Positions 25,233-33,714 of a stretch of DNA of 64,000 nucleotides are shown here, one piece after another. The notes under the pieces are model-generated. The model ran no database searches. It was not told where the DNA came from and saw only the letters and a program-made list of their open reading frames with translations. The first letter of the stretch is position 1; each line of letters begins with the position of its first letter. Source of the DNA: an uncultured Paludibacter sp. (GTDB lineage: Bacteria; Bacteroidota; Bacteroidia; Bacteroidales; Paludibacteraceae); contig CALFXE010000218.1 in NCBI GenBank assembly GCA_937927845.1, positions 13,142-77,141 of the forward strand, written 5' to 3'. The translations under genes were made by a program, and so were the position numbers.

Positions 25233-25793
25233 ATGAAGTTAGCTATAAAGAACATGGTTTGTAACCGCTGTATATTGGTAATAAGCCAGGAATTGAAGAA
25301 GGTACGATTAAAAGCTACCGCCATTTCACTTGGCGAAGTGGTATTAGCGAAAGACCCAACTCAAAACCAATTGGAGAAGTTTAGGAACAACATCGCTGCC
25401 CTTGGCTTTGAACTGCTCGATGACAGCAAAAAACTGGTAACTGAAAAAATTAAAAACATCATAATTACTGAAGTACACCATAGTGATAAAGTAAGTAAAT
25501 ACAACTTTTCACAAATACTTTCCGAACAATTAAAAAGGGATTATTGCTATTTGAGCAACCTGTTTTCAGAAGTGGAAGGCATAACCATAGAAAAGTATAT
25601 CATCAACCAAAAAATTGAGAGGGTGAAAGAGTTGCTTGTTTATGGGCAGTTATCGCTGAGTGAGATTGCTGACAAATTAGGTTACAGCAGCATTGCACAT
25701 CTTTCTGCTCAGTTTAAAAAGGTAACTAACCAAACACCCAGTCATTTTAAAAACATTGGTAAAATCAGGCGAAAACCGCTTGATGAGGTTTGA
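25233..25793 (+). CDS. AraC-family regulator with N-terminal HMA-like domain
   Basis: From the ATG at 25233 the 186-residue protein has an HMA-like fold with MVCNRCILVIS (Cys-x-x-Cys as CNRC) in the first 70 residues, followed by an AraC/XylS DNA-binding domain whose second helix-turn-helix reads LSLSEIADKLGYSSIAHLSAQFKKVTNQTP (given here only as landmarks LSEIADKLGY and HLSAQFKKVT). It lacks an usual AraC sensory cupin domain, so metal binding by the HMA part may be the signal. It lies next to copA and the RND genes and is the best candidate for their copper-responsive regulator. Confidence 0.85.
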   Translation: MKLAIKNMVCNRCILVISQELKKVRLKATAISLGEVVLAKDPTQNQLEKFRNNIAALGFELLDDSKKLVTEKIKNIIITEVHHSDKVSKYNFSQILSEQLKRDYCYLSNLFSEVEGITIEKYIINQKIERVKELLVYGQLSLSEIADKLGYSSIAHLSAQFKKVTNQTPSHFKNIGKIRRKPLDEV

Positions 25794-25881
25794 TGTTAGT
25801 GATTTTTCGCACTTTCTTTAGTGAAGTGCAAGTTTGTAAAAAGACTATTCTTCTTTTTTGTTTTAAGCCGAATTAAATATT

Positions 25882-26942
25882 ATGAAAAACAGCAGAACCA
25901 TTGAACTATTAGGAGATAAAGCAGAGGGTCTTTTAAATAATACCTGTACCATTGATAAAGAAAGTATTCACCTTCCTTCTCCTGATATTATAGAAAACAT
26001 TTGGGTTAACAGTAACCGAAATAACCAGGTATTGCGAAACTTTCAATCTTTATTAGGTCATGGACGTTTAGGAGGCATAGGCTATTGTAGTATTTTTCCC
26101 GTTGACCAGGGTATTGAACACAGTGCAGGTTCTGCATTTGCTCCTAACCCTATCTATTTCAATCCCGAAAACAGCATTAGGCGGGCAATGGAGGGCGGCT
26201 GCAATGGCGTTGCTTCTACATTTGGAGTTCTGGGCATCATGGGCCGTAAGTATGCACACAAAATCCCTTTTATTATAAAGATCAATCATAACGAATTTCT
26301 AAGTCTTCCAAACACATATGACCAAACCCTTTTTGGCACTATTAAAAGTGCCTGGAACATGGGTGCTATGGGCGTTGGCGATACTATTTATTGGGGAAGT
26401 TCGGAAAGCAGGCGTCAATTGAAAGAAGTAGCTGAAGCTTTTGAAATGGCACATGAACTTGGCATGGTAACTATCTTATGGTGCTATACCCGTAATAACG
26501 GTTTCAAAGTAAATGAAACAGATTATCATACATCTGCCGACTTAACCGGACAAGCAAATCATTTAGGCGTTACTATACAGGCAGACATTATACAATAAAA
26601 TAAAAGCTGCCTACTAATAATGGAGGCTATTTAGCTACCAAACATGGTAAAACCCATAAGCTGGTATATGAAAAACTAACCTCCGATCATCCTATTGATT
26701 TAACCCGTTATCAGGTGTTGAACTGCTACAGCGGGCGGGTAGGTTTAATTAACAGCGGTGGCGAAAGCCTGGGAGATAGTGACTTGCAGGAAGCGGTCAT
26801 TACCGCCGTGGTGAACAAACGTGCAGGAGGTATGGGGCTTATTCTCGGGCGCAAGGCATTCTAACGTCCATTCAAGGAGGGAATAGATATGCTTAAGACA
26901 ATACAGGATGTGTATTTGGATAATGAAATAACAATAGCGTAA
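25882..26942 (+). pseudogene. fbaB: decayed class I fructose-bisphosphate aldolase (FbaB type)
   Basis: The first 238 codons and the following sequence match E. coli FbaB in order (SIFPVDQGIEHSAGSAFA, KINHNEFLSLPNTYDQTL, ADLTGQANHLGVTIQADI, then NNGGYLATKHGK and KRAGGMGLILGRKAF). The frame is broken by a 5-base insertion (around 26590-26594), a TAA at 26601-26603 where relatives have Gln, and another TAA at 26862-26864. The intact enzyme would cleave fructose-1,6-bisphosphate without a metal cofactor, which could make it a metal-insensitive bypass. Here it is inactive unless suppressed. Confidence 0.92.
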
Positions 26943-26995
26943 ATCCTTAAGATAAGTTAAGGTATTCGATAATCAGATTATAAATCTTTTCCAAA

Positions 26996-27031
26996 TTTGT
27001 GTAAATAGTTTTTCTTGATTTATTACCTTTG
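26996..27031 (+). promoter_or_regulatory. candidate promoter upstream of HYC_CC_PP copy 2
   Basis: TTTG (26996-26999) and TACCTTTG (27024-27031) are separated by 24 bases, a little wide for the Bacteroidota promoter. The GTG start codon lies only 11 bases downstream. Confidence 0.5.
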
Positions 27032-27042
27032 CATCACAAGCT

Positions 27043-27441
27043 GTGAAAAAGTTTCTTGCAACCATATTAGCCATTCTGTACTTAGCCGCTACCACTGGGG
27101 CTACTGTACACCTGCATTATTGCATGGGCAAGCTGGTTGAACAAAACCTTTGGTACACTGAAAAAGAGCAATGCGGCAAATGCGGAATGGATGACAGCCA
27201 GCAAGCCGACAAACGCTGTTGCAAGGATGAACACAAGCAAGTGAAGGTCGAAAACGACCATTACACATCCGATATTGCTTTTCAGGCAATGCAATTGGCT
27301 GCCGTAACTATACCTGTTTCTTTCATCGAAATTCCTCAAATAGCTTTTTCTTCTATTACTGAAGAAAATCCCACCAGCAATGCGCCACCCCGAAGTAGCA
27401 GCATCGCCATCTATAAGCGCAACGGCGTTTTCCGTATTTAA
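27043..27441 (+). CDS. HYC_CC_PP family exported protein (copy 2)
   Basis: The 132-residue product starts at GTG and has a signal-type helix followed by VHLHYCMGKLVEQ, a CGKCGMDD segment, KRCCKDEHK, and the Pro-Pro motif SNAPPRSSS before GVFRI. It is a clear relative of the protein at 24686 (similar first residues KKFLATILAILYL). The Cys/His-rich first half suggests a periplasmic metal-binding role. It precedes an HMA protein and the CusA system. Confidence 0.85.
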   Translation: MKKFLATILAILYLAATTGATVHLHYCMGKLVEQNLWYTEKEQCGKCGMDDSQQADKRCCKDEHKQVKVENDHYTSDIAFQAMQLAAVTIPVSFIEIPQIAFSSITEENPTSNAPPRSSSIAIYKRNGVFRI

Positions 27442-27483
27442 AGTTTACCTCTCTTTTTGAGCCGGGCAGCACACTGTCGGGCT

Positions 27484-27512
27484 AAAGGCATTTCTGTATG
27501 CCTTTGTTTCTC
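27484..27512 (+). terminator. hairpin after HYC_CC_PP copy 2
   Basis: AAAGGCAT and ATGCCTTT form an 8-bp stem with a 6-base loop, followed by a T-rich run. It lies upstream of the next start codon, supporting the choice of 27537. Confidence 0.7.
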
Positions 27513-27536
27513 GTTTATTTCTATTACAAAAATTTT

Positions 27537-27914
27537 ATGAAATCACTACAATTTATTCTCATTGCGCTATTTGCAATAGTAACATCTTCTTCGTTTGCCC
27601 AACAAACAACACAGCAACAAACAGATACCATAAAAGTGTATGGCGAATGTGGCATGTGCAAAAGCCGTATTCAAAATGTTTTGAAACTGGATGGCATTAC
27701 TGCTGCCGTATGGGATATGGAAACAAAGTTGTTAACCGTAACCTACAACCCAAAAACAATCAGCAACGATGACATTCATAAGAAGGTGGCTGCCGTAGGG
27801 CACGATACCGACAAGTACCAGGCTGATGATAAAGTATATGATAAGCTGCCCGGTTGTTGCCAATACGAAAGAAGAAAGGTTAAAGCAAAAAAGGATCATT
27901 CACAGCATCACTAA
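27537..27914 (+). CDS. exported HMA-domain metal-binding protein
   Basis: From the ATG at 27537, the 125-residue product has a signal peptide (to SSFAQQ), an HMA domain with GECGMCKSRIQNV, and a tail with GCCQYERRKV and a terminal His cluster (DHSQHH). It probably binds copper in the periplasm and hands it to the CusA pump, whose gene starts 16 bases downstream. The longer frame from 27498 would include the terminator hairpin and lacks a signal, so I reject it. Confidence 0.85.
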   Translation: MKSLQFILIALFAIVTSSSFAQQTTQQQTDTIKVYGECGMCKSRIQNVLKLDGITAAVWDMETKLLTVTYNPKTISNDDIHKKVAAVGHDTDKYQADDKVYDKLPGCCQYERRKVKAKKDHSQHH

Positions 27915-27929
27915 TAAGCAAGTAAGATT

Positions 27930-29228
27930 ATGGTACATCGTATTATAGAATGGTCGTTGCGCAACCGCTACATTGTTTTGATAATGGTGGCAGGCTTATT
28001 TGTTTGGGGTGCTTTTTCTGTAAAAAACAATCCCATTGATGCCATTCCCGACCTTTCAGAAAACCAGGTCATTGTATTTACCGAATGGATGGGGCGTGGA
28101 CCCCAACTGATAGAAGACCAGGTAACTTATCCTTTGGTTACAAACCTCCAGGGCTTACCACGCATTAAATATGTAAGGGGCACGTCCATGTTCGGCATGA
28201 GCTTTATTTACGTCATTTTTGAAGATGATGTTGATGTGTACTGGGCAAGGGAAAGAGTGCTGGAACGGTTAAGCACCATTTCCCGCAACTTACCAACAGG
28301 CGTAAGCCCGCAGTTAGGTCCTGATGGAACAGGCGTAGGGCATATTCTCTGGTACACATTGGATGCTCCTGGAATGGATTTGGGCGAGCAAAGAGCCTTG
28401 CAGGACTGGTACATCAAGTTTGGTTTGCAAAACGTAAAAGGCGTAAGCGAAATCGCTTCCTTTGGCGGCTTTCAAAAGCAATATCAAATCACACTCGATC
28501 CCAACAAGCTTTTATACTACAAACTCTCTGTAAACAATGTTATCAGCGCTGTTCGTTCCAATAACAACGAAACCGGCGGCAGCAAATTTGAGTTGAGTGA
28601 TATAGGCTATGTAATTAAAACCTCCGGCTACTTAAATTCCATAGAAGAGATCCAAAACATTCCCCTGAAAACCGATAATGGCATTGCTGTAAGAGTGGCT
28701 GATATAGCCAGTGTGCAAATGACCGGTGAAACAAGGCTGGGCATTTTTGACCAGAATGGAGAAGGCGAAAGAGTAGGCGGCATTGTGGTGATGCGTTATG
28801 GCGAAAATGCCGATGAAGTGATTGACAATGTAAAAGCTAAAATGCTGGAAGTGGCAAAAGGTTTTCCTGAAGGTGTAAAATTTGATATTGTTTATGATCG
28901 TGGCGAACTGATTAATCAGTCCATTTCTTCTATCAAAACCACCCTCATTGAAGAAATGATTGTGGTATCGCTTATCGTTATCATCTTCCTGTTTCACTGG
29001 CGCAGTGCCTTTAGCATTGTTATCCAAATTCCCATCACCATTGCCATCAGTTTCATTTTGCTTAATGCCTTTGGCATTTCTTCCAATATCATGTCCCTAA
29101 CCGGTATTGCACTGGCAATTGGGGTCATTGTGGACAATGGCATTATCATGAGTGAAAATGCTTACAAACACCTGGCAGACCGCTATGCACATTGGCAACA
29201 GGAACAAAAAAACAAAACCGAATTATGA
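27930..29228 (+). CDS. cusA: CusA-type Cu/Ag RND efflux pump, N-terminal half
   Basis: These 432 residues are the first half of a CusA-type RND pump. Landmarks are NPIDAIPDLSENQVIVFTEW, DVDVYWARERVLERL and the transmembrane motif GVIVDNGIIMSENAYK (about residues 400-415), which belongs to the HME-4 Cu(I)/Ag(I) group. The frame ends with a TGA at 29226-29228 in the cytoplasmic loop after that helix, where an intact pump would continue. The continuation is in the -1 frame and overlaps as ATGA. Frameshifted translation, split synthesis or inactivation are possible. Confidence 0.9.
   Translation: MVHRIIEWSLRNRYIVLIMVAGLFVWGAFSVKNNPIDAIPDLSENQVIVFTEWMGRGPQLIEDQVTYPLVTNLQGLPRIKYVRGTSMFGMSFIYVIFEDDVDVYWARERVLERLSTISRNLPTGVSPQLGPDGTGVGHILWYTLDAPGMDLGEQRALQDWYIKFGLQNVKGVSEIASFGGFQKQYQITLDPNKLLYYKLSVNNVISAVRSNNNETGGSKFELSDIGYVIKTSGYLNSIEEIQNIPLKTDNGIAVRVADIASVQMTGETRLGIFDQNGEGERVGGIVVMRYGENADEVIDNVKAKMLEVAKGFPEGVKFDIVYDRGELINQSISSIKTTLIEEMIVVSLIVIIFLFHWRSAFSIVIQIPITIAISFILLNAFGISSNIMSLTGIALAIGVIVDNGIIMSENAYKHLADRYAHWQQEQKNKTEL
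29207..29213 (+). other. slippery heptamer A AAA AAC at the cusA frame junction
   Basis: In the cusA frame the codons read CAA AAA AAC, giving the canonical X XXY YYZ signal AAAAAAC within a run of seven A at 29206-29212. A -1 slip here continues into the downstream frame (KKQNRIMIW) without any intervening stop. A single missing A in the run would explain the same change. Confidence 0.6.
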
Positions 29229-31159
29229 TCTGGCGTAGAAAAAATAAAAAGATAAAAGAAAACTGGATTACCGAAGAAGAACGGCTTGCCATTATTGAAA
29301 AATCCAGCAAGCAGGTATCCAGGGGCGTATTCTTTGCAACTGTTATCATCATCACTTCATTTCTTCCGGTGTTTTTACTCACCGGTCAGGAAGGAAAATA
29401 TTTCCACCCGGTAGCCTATACCAAAACATTCATCATGATAGTGGATGCCTTTCTGGTAATTACGTTGGCACCGGTGCTGATTTCCTTTTTTATGAAAGGA
29501 AAATTCAGGCCCGACAATGCCAATCCGGTAAACCGGTTTTTGGAAAGAGTTTATACCCCAATTATCCATTGGGTAATGAAATGGCGAAAAACAACGCTTG
29601 CCATCAATATACTTGCACTGCTCATTTCCATTCCGCTGCTACGAAGCCTGGGTACTGAGTTTATGCCGCCGCTCGACGAACAAAGCGTTTTGTTTATGCC
29701 GGTTACATTGCCTGACGTTTCCAATGCGGAAGCAAAGAGAATATTGCAGGTACAGGATAAAATCATCAAATCTGTTCCTGAAGTGGACAAGGTATTAGGC
29801 AAGGCAGGCAGAGCCAGTACGGCAACAGACAATTCCCCCATCAGTATGATTGAAACCATCATTACATTAAAACCACGTGAAGAATGGCGGGAAGGCATTA
29901 CGAAAGCCGGCATCATTAAAGAACTGGATGCCAAGCTGCAAATTCCCGGTGTGGTAAATGGTTGGACACAGCCCATCATCAACCGCATCAACATGCTATC
30001 TACCGGCATCCGTACCGATGTGGGTATTAAAGTGTATGGGCAAAGTCTTGATACGCTTGCCGCCGTTTCCGAACGGGTAAAAACAGCCCTTGAAGGCACT
30101 GCCGGTGTTGCAGATTTATACGTTGAACCTATAACCGGCGGTAAATACCTTTCTATTGATGTTCGTCGTGCCGACCTGGGTCGTTATGGCTTGAATGTGG
30201 ATGATGTAAACCAAACCGTGGAAACTGCTTTAGGCGGCGCTCCTATTGGACAAACGGTAGAAGGCCGGCAGCGTTTTTCAATCAATGTACGTTTAGCGCA
30301 GGATTATAGAAACAGCGTAGAGCAAATCAAAAGAATACCGCTTCAATCAGCAGGTTTTGGCGAAGTGCCTTTAAGTGCTGTAGCGGATATTAAGTTTGAA
30401 GATGGACCGCCGATGATTAATTCTGAAAACGCTTTGTTGCGTGGCGCTGTCTTGTTTAATGTAAGAGACCGTGATTTGGGCAGCACGGTAGAAGAAGCAA
30501 TGGAAAAGCTCAACCAGCAAAAAGGGATTTTGCCTGCCGGTTACTTCCTGGAATGGAGCGGACAGTACGAAAACCTCATTAGAGGACAGCAAACACTCAT
30601 GTGGATTGCACCAATTGTACTGGTCATTATTTTCTTCTCCTTATACTTTGCTTTTCATTCCATTCGTGAAGCATTCCTAAGCCTTATCACCGTTCCGTTT
30701 GCCCTGATCGGCGGCGCTTACATTATCTACTTCTGGGGTGTCAATCTTTCGGTAGCAGTAGCCGTTGGTTTCATTGCTTTGTTTGGCATTGCAGTAGAAA
30801 CAGGCATTGTGATGGTTATTTATTTGAACGATGCCATGCAACAACTCATCAAGCTAAAAGGAAATTCAAGGGAAACCATTACAAAGGCGGACCTGCAGGA
30901 ATACGTTATTCATGGTGCGGCAAAAAGATTACGTCCTAAGATCATGACGGTTTGCGTTTCCCTGTTTGGTCTGGTCCCGGTGCTATGGGCAACCGGTGTA
31001 GGAACGGATGTGATGAAACCGGTGGTATTGCCGATGATTGGCGGCGTGTTTACTTCCGCTATTCATATCCTGCTGGTAACGCCGCTCATCTTCTTAATGG
31101 CAAAGGAATACGAATTACGCAAACACGGAAAATTGGAGGTGTACGATGTGCAACATTAA
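29225..31159 (+). CDS. cusA: CusA-type RND efflux pump, C-terminal half
   Basis: About 644 residues continue CusA from the loop (ITEEERLAIIEKSSKQV) through FLPVFLLTGQEGKYFHP to the end of the RND fold. The three methionines that bind Cu(I)/Ag(I) in E. coli CusA have equivalents in VLFMPVTLPD, MIETIITLKP and NRINMLSTGIRTDVG. The frame is -1 relative to the first half; translation could restart at the ATG at 29225 that overlaps the upstream stop as ATGA. The last bases overlap the outer-membrane factor gene by 14. Confidence 0.9.
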   Translation: MIWRRKNKKIKENWITEEERLAIIEKSSKQVSRGVFFATVIIITSFLPVFLLTGQEGKYFHPVAYTKTFIMIVDAFLVITLAPVLISFFMKGKFRPDNANPVNRFLERVYTPIIHWVMKWRKTTLAINILALLISIPLLRSLGTEFMPPLDEQSVLFMPVTLPDVSNAEAKRILQVQDKIIKSVPEVDKVLGKAGRASTATDNSPISMIETIITLKPREEWREGITKAGIIKELDAKLQIPGVVNGWTQPIINRINMLSTGIRTDVGIKVYGQSLDTLAAVSERVKTALEGTAGVADLYVEPITGGKYLSIDVRRADLGRYGLNVDDVNQTVETALGGAPIGQTVEGRQRFSINVRLAQDYRNSVEQIKRIPLQSAGFGEVPLSAVADIKFEDGPPMINSENALLRGAVLFNVRDRDLGSTVEEAMEKLNQQKGILPAGYFLEWSGQYENLIRGQQTLMWIAPIVLVIIFFSLYFAFHSIREAFLSLITVPFALIGGAYIIYFWGVNLSVAVAVGFIALFGIAVETGIVMVIYLNDAMQQLIKLKGNSRETITKADLQEYVIHGAAKRLRPKIMTVCVSLFGLVPVLWATGVGTDVMKPVVLPMIGGVFTSAIHILLVTPLIFLMAKEYELRKHGKLEVYDVQH

Positions 31160-32396
31160 AAAATATCTCTTCTTGCTCTTACTGCTTCCGGTTAGTGCAT
31201 TTGCACAGCAAAAAGAAGTATTGAGCCTGCCGGAAATCATACAAAAGATAGACAGCAATAATATTCTGCTTAAAACTTACGGCTTACGGGCTGAAGGTTA
31301 CAGATACAGCGCTGATGCGGCCACTGCCTGGATGCCGCCAATGGTAGGCGCAGGCACATTCATGACGCCTTACCCGTTTCAAAAAGTGATGGACGGCAGC
31401 GATAAGGGTTCTGTAATGCTCCGGCTGGAACAGGAAATTCCCAACGGAAAGAAATTGCAGGCAAGAAAAAACTATATCCAGTCGCAAGGGAATATTGAAA
31501 AGGCTACCCGTGCGGTTACACTGAATGACTTAAAAGCACAGGCAAAGGGGCAGTATTTTAACTGGCTGGTAGCGGCGCAAAAAATCAAAGTAATTGAAGC
31601 CAATGAAAAGATACTGGAAATGATGAAGAAAATTGAAGAAGTGAGGTATCCGTACAATCAGTCGCAGTTAAGCACAGTCTATAGAGCAGAAGCCGAAATA
31701 CAAAAGAACCGCAACATGCTACTGATGCCACAGGGCGACATTGCGCAAGCAAAGGCTTATCTCAACTCATTAATGAACCGTCCGGGCAACGCTGATTTTC
31801 GTATTGATACCACTTACGAACCACGCTTTGTCGCATCAGTTACTTACGATACGGCAAGCCTTGCTACCCAACGAAAAGATGTGCTGCAAATGAATGAAAG
31901 CATCCGTTCCATGAAGCTAAATATTCAGTCTATGGCGCTGGATCGAAAACCAACCTTCCGCATTCAGTTTGATCACATGACGCCGCTCACCGGAATGATG
32001 CCGAAGGCATATAGCGTAATGGGCATGATGTCTATTCCCATTGCACCCTGGTCAAAAAAAATGTACCAGTCCGAAATTAAAGCTATGCAGTCAAACATCG
32101 GTGCAATGGAAAGCGAAAGGGCTGCAATGCTCCAGGAAACGCAGGGCATGTTATACGGTATGCAGGCGCAAATACAAACCATGCAGCAGCGTATCAAATC
32201 ATTAGAACAGAAAGTGATACCTGCCTTGCAAAAAACCTTAGATGCCAGCTTTTTGTCGTACCAGGAAAATAAGCTTACCCTTACCATTGTCCTTGACAAC
32301 TGGGAAGCACTGAACATGATGCAGCTTGATGTGTTGGACGAGAAACAAAAATTATTTCAAATGATTATTGATTATGAAAAAGAGTTATTCAGGTAA
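31146..32396 (+). CDS. TolC-family outer-membrane efflux protein (CusC-like)
   Basis: The 416-residue product has a signal peptide (to SAFAQQ) and the two repeats of long coiled helices typical of TolC-like channels; VMLRLEQEIPNGKKLQARK and the MTPLTGMMPKAYSVMGMM region are Met-rich. It lies between cusA and the adaptors and overlaps both genes, so the system reads cusA-cusC-cusB-cusB. It would form the outer-membrane exit duct. Confidence 0.9.
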   Translation: MCNIKKYLFLLLLLPVSAFAQQKEVLSLPEIIQKIDSNNILLKTYGLRAEGYRYSADAATAWMPPMVGAGTFMTPYPFQKVMDGSDKGSVMLRLEQEIPNGKKLQARKNYIQSQGNIEKATRAVTLNDLKAQAKGQYFNWLVAAQKIKVIEANEKILEMMKKIEEVRYPYNQSQLSTVYRAEAEIQKNRNMLLMPQGDIAQAKAYLNSLMNRPGNADFRIDTTYEPRFVASVTYDTASLATQRKDVLQMNESIRSMKLNIQSMALDRKPTFRIQFDHMTPLTGMMPKAYSVMGMMSIPIAPWSKKMYQSEIKAMQSNIGAMESERAAMLQETQGMLYGMQAQIQTMQQRIKSLEQKVIPALQKTLDASFLSYQENKLTLTIVLDNWEALNMMQLDVLDEKQKLFQMIIDYEKELFR

Positions 32397-33714
32397 ACTG
32401 CTCATACCGCTGCTGACAGTTCTGTTGTTGTTTTCCTGCAAGGAGAAAACAGAAACAACCAGGACGACAGAAACAACGCATAACCACAGCGAAGCAACTA
32501 AATATACTTGTCCCATGCACCCACAAATCGTCCGGCATCAACCCGACAAATGTCCTATTTGCGGCATGGACTTAGTGCCTATGAGCAGTTCCCACGAATT
32601 GCATGTTGACAGCAGTTTATTGCCTTTATTAAAACCGGTAAATGAACAGGTGGTTTCTTCCATGCCAACTATTAGAGCGGAAAGCGGCTCAAGGATTTTC
32701 TCTTTGCCGGTGCAGGGTATTGTTACCTACGACACCAGGAGCCAGGAAAGCATTTCCAGTCGTGTTGCCGGAAGAATTGAAAGAATGTATATCAAATACA
32801 ATTACCAACCGGTAAGCAAAGGACAGCTTATCATGGAAATTTATTCTACCGACTTGGCTGCTGCTCAAAGGGAATTAATTTATATCAGCAGGAGTGATAA
32901 CAATCCTTCGTTACTGCAAAAAGCCAGGCAACGCCTTAGCCTTTTAGGTATGCAGCCGGCACAAATTAACCAGGTAATTAAAAGCGGAAAGCCGCTATAC
33001 CGGGTGCCGGTTTATAGCAGCGTTAGCGGTTATATTGTAGAAAAAAATGTAGCAGTAAATGCTGCCTCTTCGGGTGTTGCCATGCCTTCTTCATCTTCAG
33101 CTTCTTCCGTTGGAATGGGTGGCATGGGTGGTGATGCTTCCGCTGCGGCTACCCCTACACCCCAGGCTGCCCCCAGCCCCACACCAGTGATGATTAGGGA
33201 GGGGCAATATGTAGGTGCAGGAGAAACGGTTTTTACCATTTACAAGGATAACAGCATGGTGGCAGAATTTTCTTTTGCCCCTTCATTGGCTGCTGAAATC
33301 AAACGAGGGCAAAAGCTGGTGTTTCATACCGTTGCCAACCCTAACGATGTAAAAACCGGAAGTATTGGTTTGATTGAACCAAGCCAAAGAAATGGTGAAA
33401 GCTTTACGGTTGCCCGTGTGTACTTATCTGGTACCGACTTAAAACCGGGACAATTGCTTACTGCAAATATACCTGTTGTAAAAAACGGAGCGTACTGGCT
33501 GCCTGAAAAAGCAGTGCTACAATTGGGAACAAAAGCCGTCGTTTTCAAAAAAGAGAATGGTGTTTACATTCCGAAACAAGTACAAACTGGTATTAAAGTA
33601 AATGGCATGGTAGAAATAATAGACTTCATTGGCGACTGGCATGTAGCTAAGAATGCCAGCTTCCTGGTGGACAACGAAAGCTTTATCCGACTGACTTCAA
33701 ACAATTCAAAATGA
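32374..33714 (+). CDS. CusB-type periplasmic adaptor with heavy-metal-binding domain (copy 1)
   Basis: From the ATG at 32374, the lipoprotein (lipobox LLLFSCKEK) has a short metal-binding module CPMHPQIVRHQPDKCPICGMDL and then the adaptor layout (VSSRVAGRIERMYIK-like core, hairpin, ASRLSLLGMQPAQINQV). A low-complexity Ser/Gly/Ala/Pro insert lies at about residues 228-265. It would connect CusA and CusC and may present Cu(I) to the pump through the CPMHP...CGM cysteines. The gene overlaps the outer-membrane factor by about 20 bases and is followed by a second adaptor gene with a 4-base overlap. Confidence 0.9.
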   Translation: MKKSYSGKLLIPLLTVLLLFSCKEKTETTRTTETTHNHSEATKYTCPMHPQIVRHQPDKCPICGMDLVPMSSSHELHVDSSLLPLLKPVNEQVVSSMPTIRAESGSRIFSLPVQGIVTYDTRSQESISSRVAGRIERMYIKYNYQPVSKGQLIMEIYSTDLAAAQRELIYISRSDNNPSLLQKARQRLSLLGMQPAQINQVIKSGKPLYRVPVYSSVSGYIVEKNVAVNAASSGVAMPSSSSASSVGMGGMGGDASAAATPTPQAAPSPTPVMIREGQYVGAGETVFTIYKDNSMVAEFSFAPSLAAEIKRGQKLVFHTVANPNDVKTGSIGLIEPSQRNGESFTVARVYLSGTDLKPGQLLTANIPVVKNGAYWLPEKAVLQLGTKAVVFKKENGVYIPKQVQTGIKVNGMVEIIDFIGDWHVAKNASFLVDNESFIRLTSNNSK

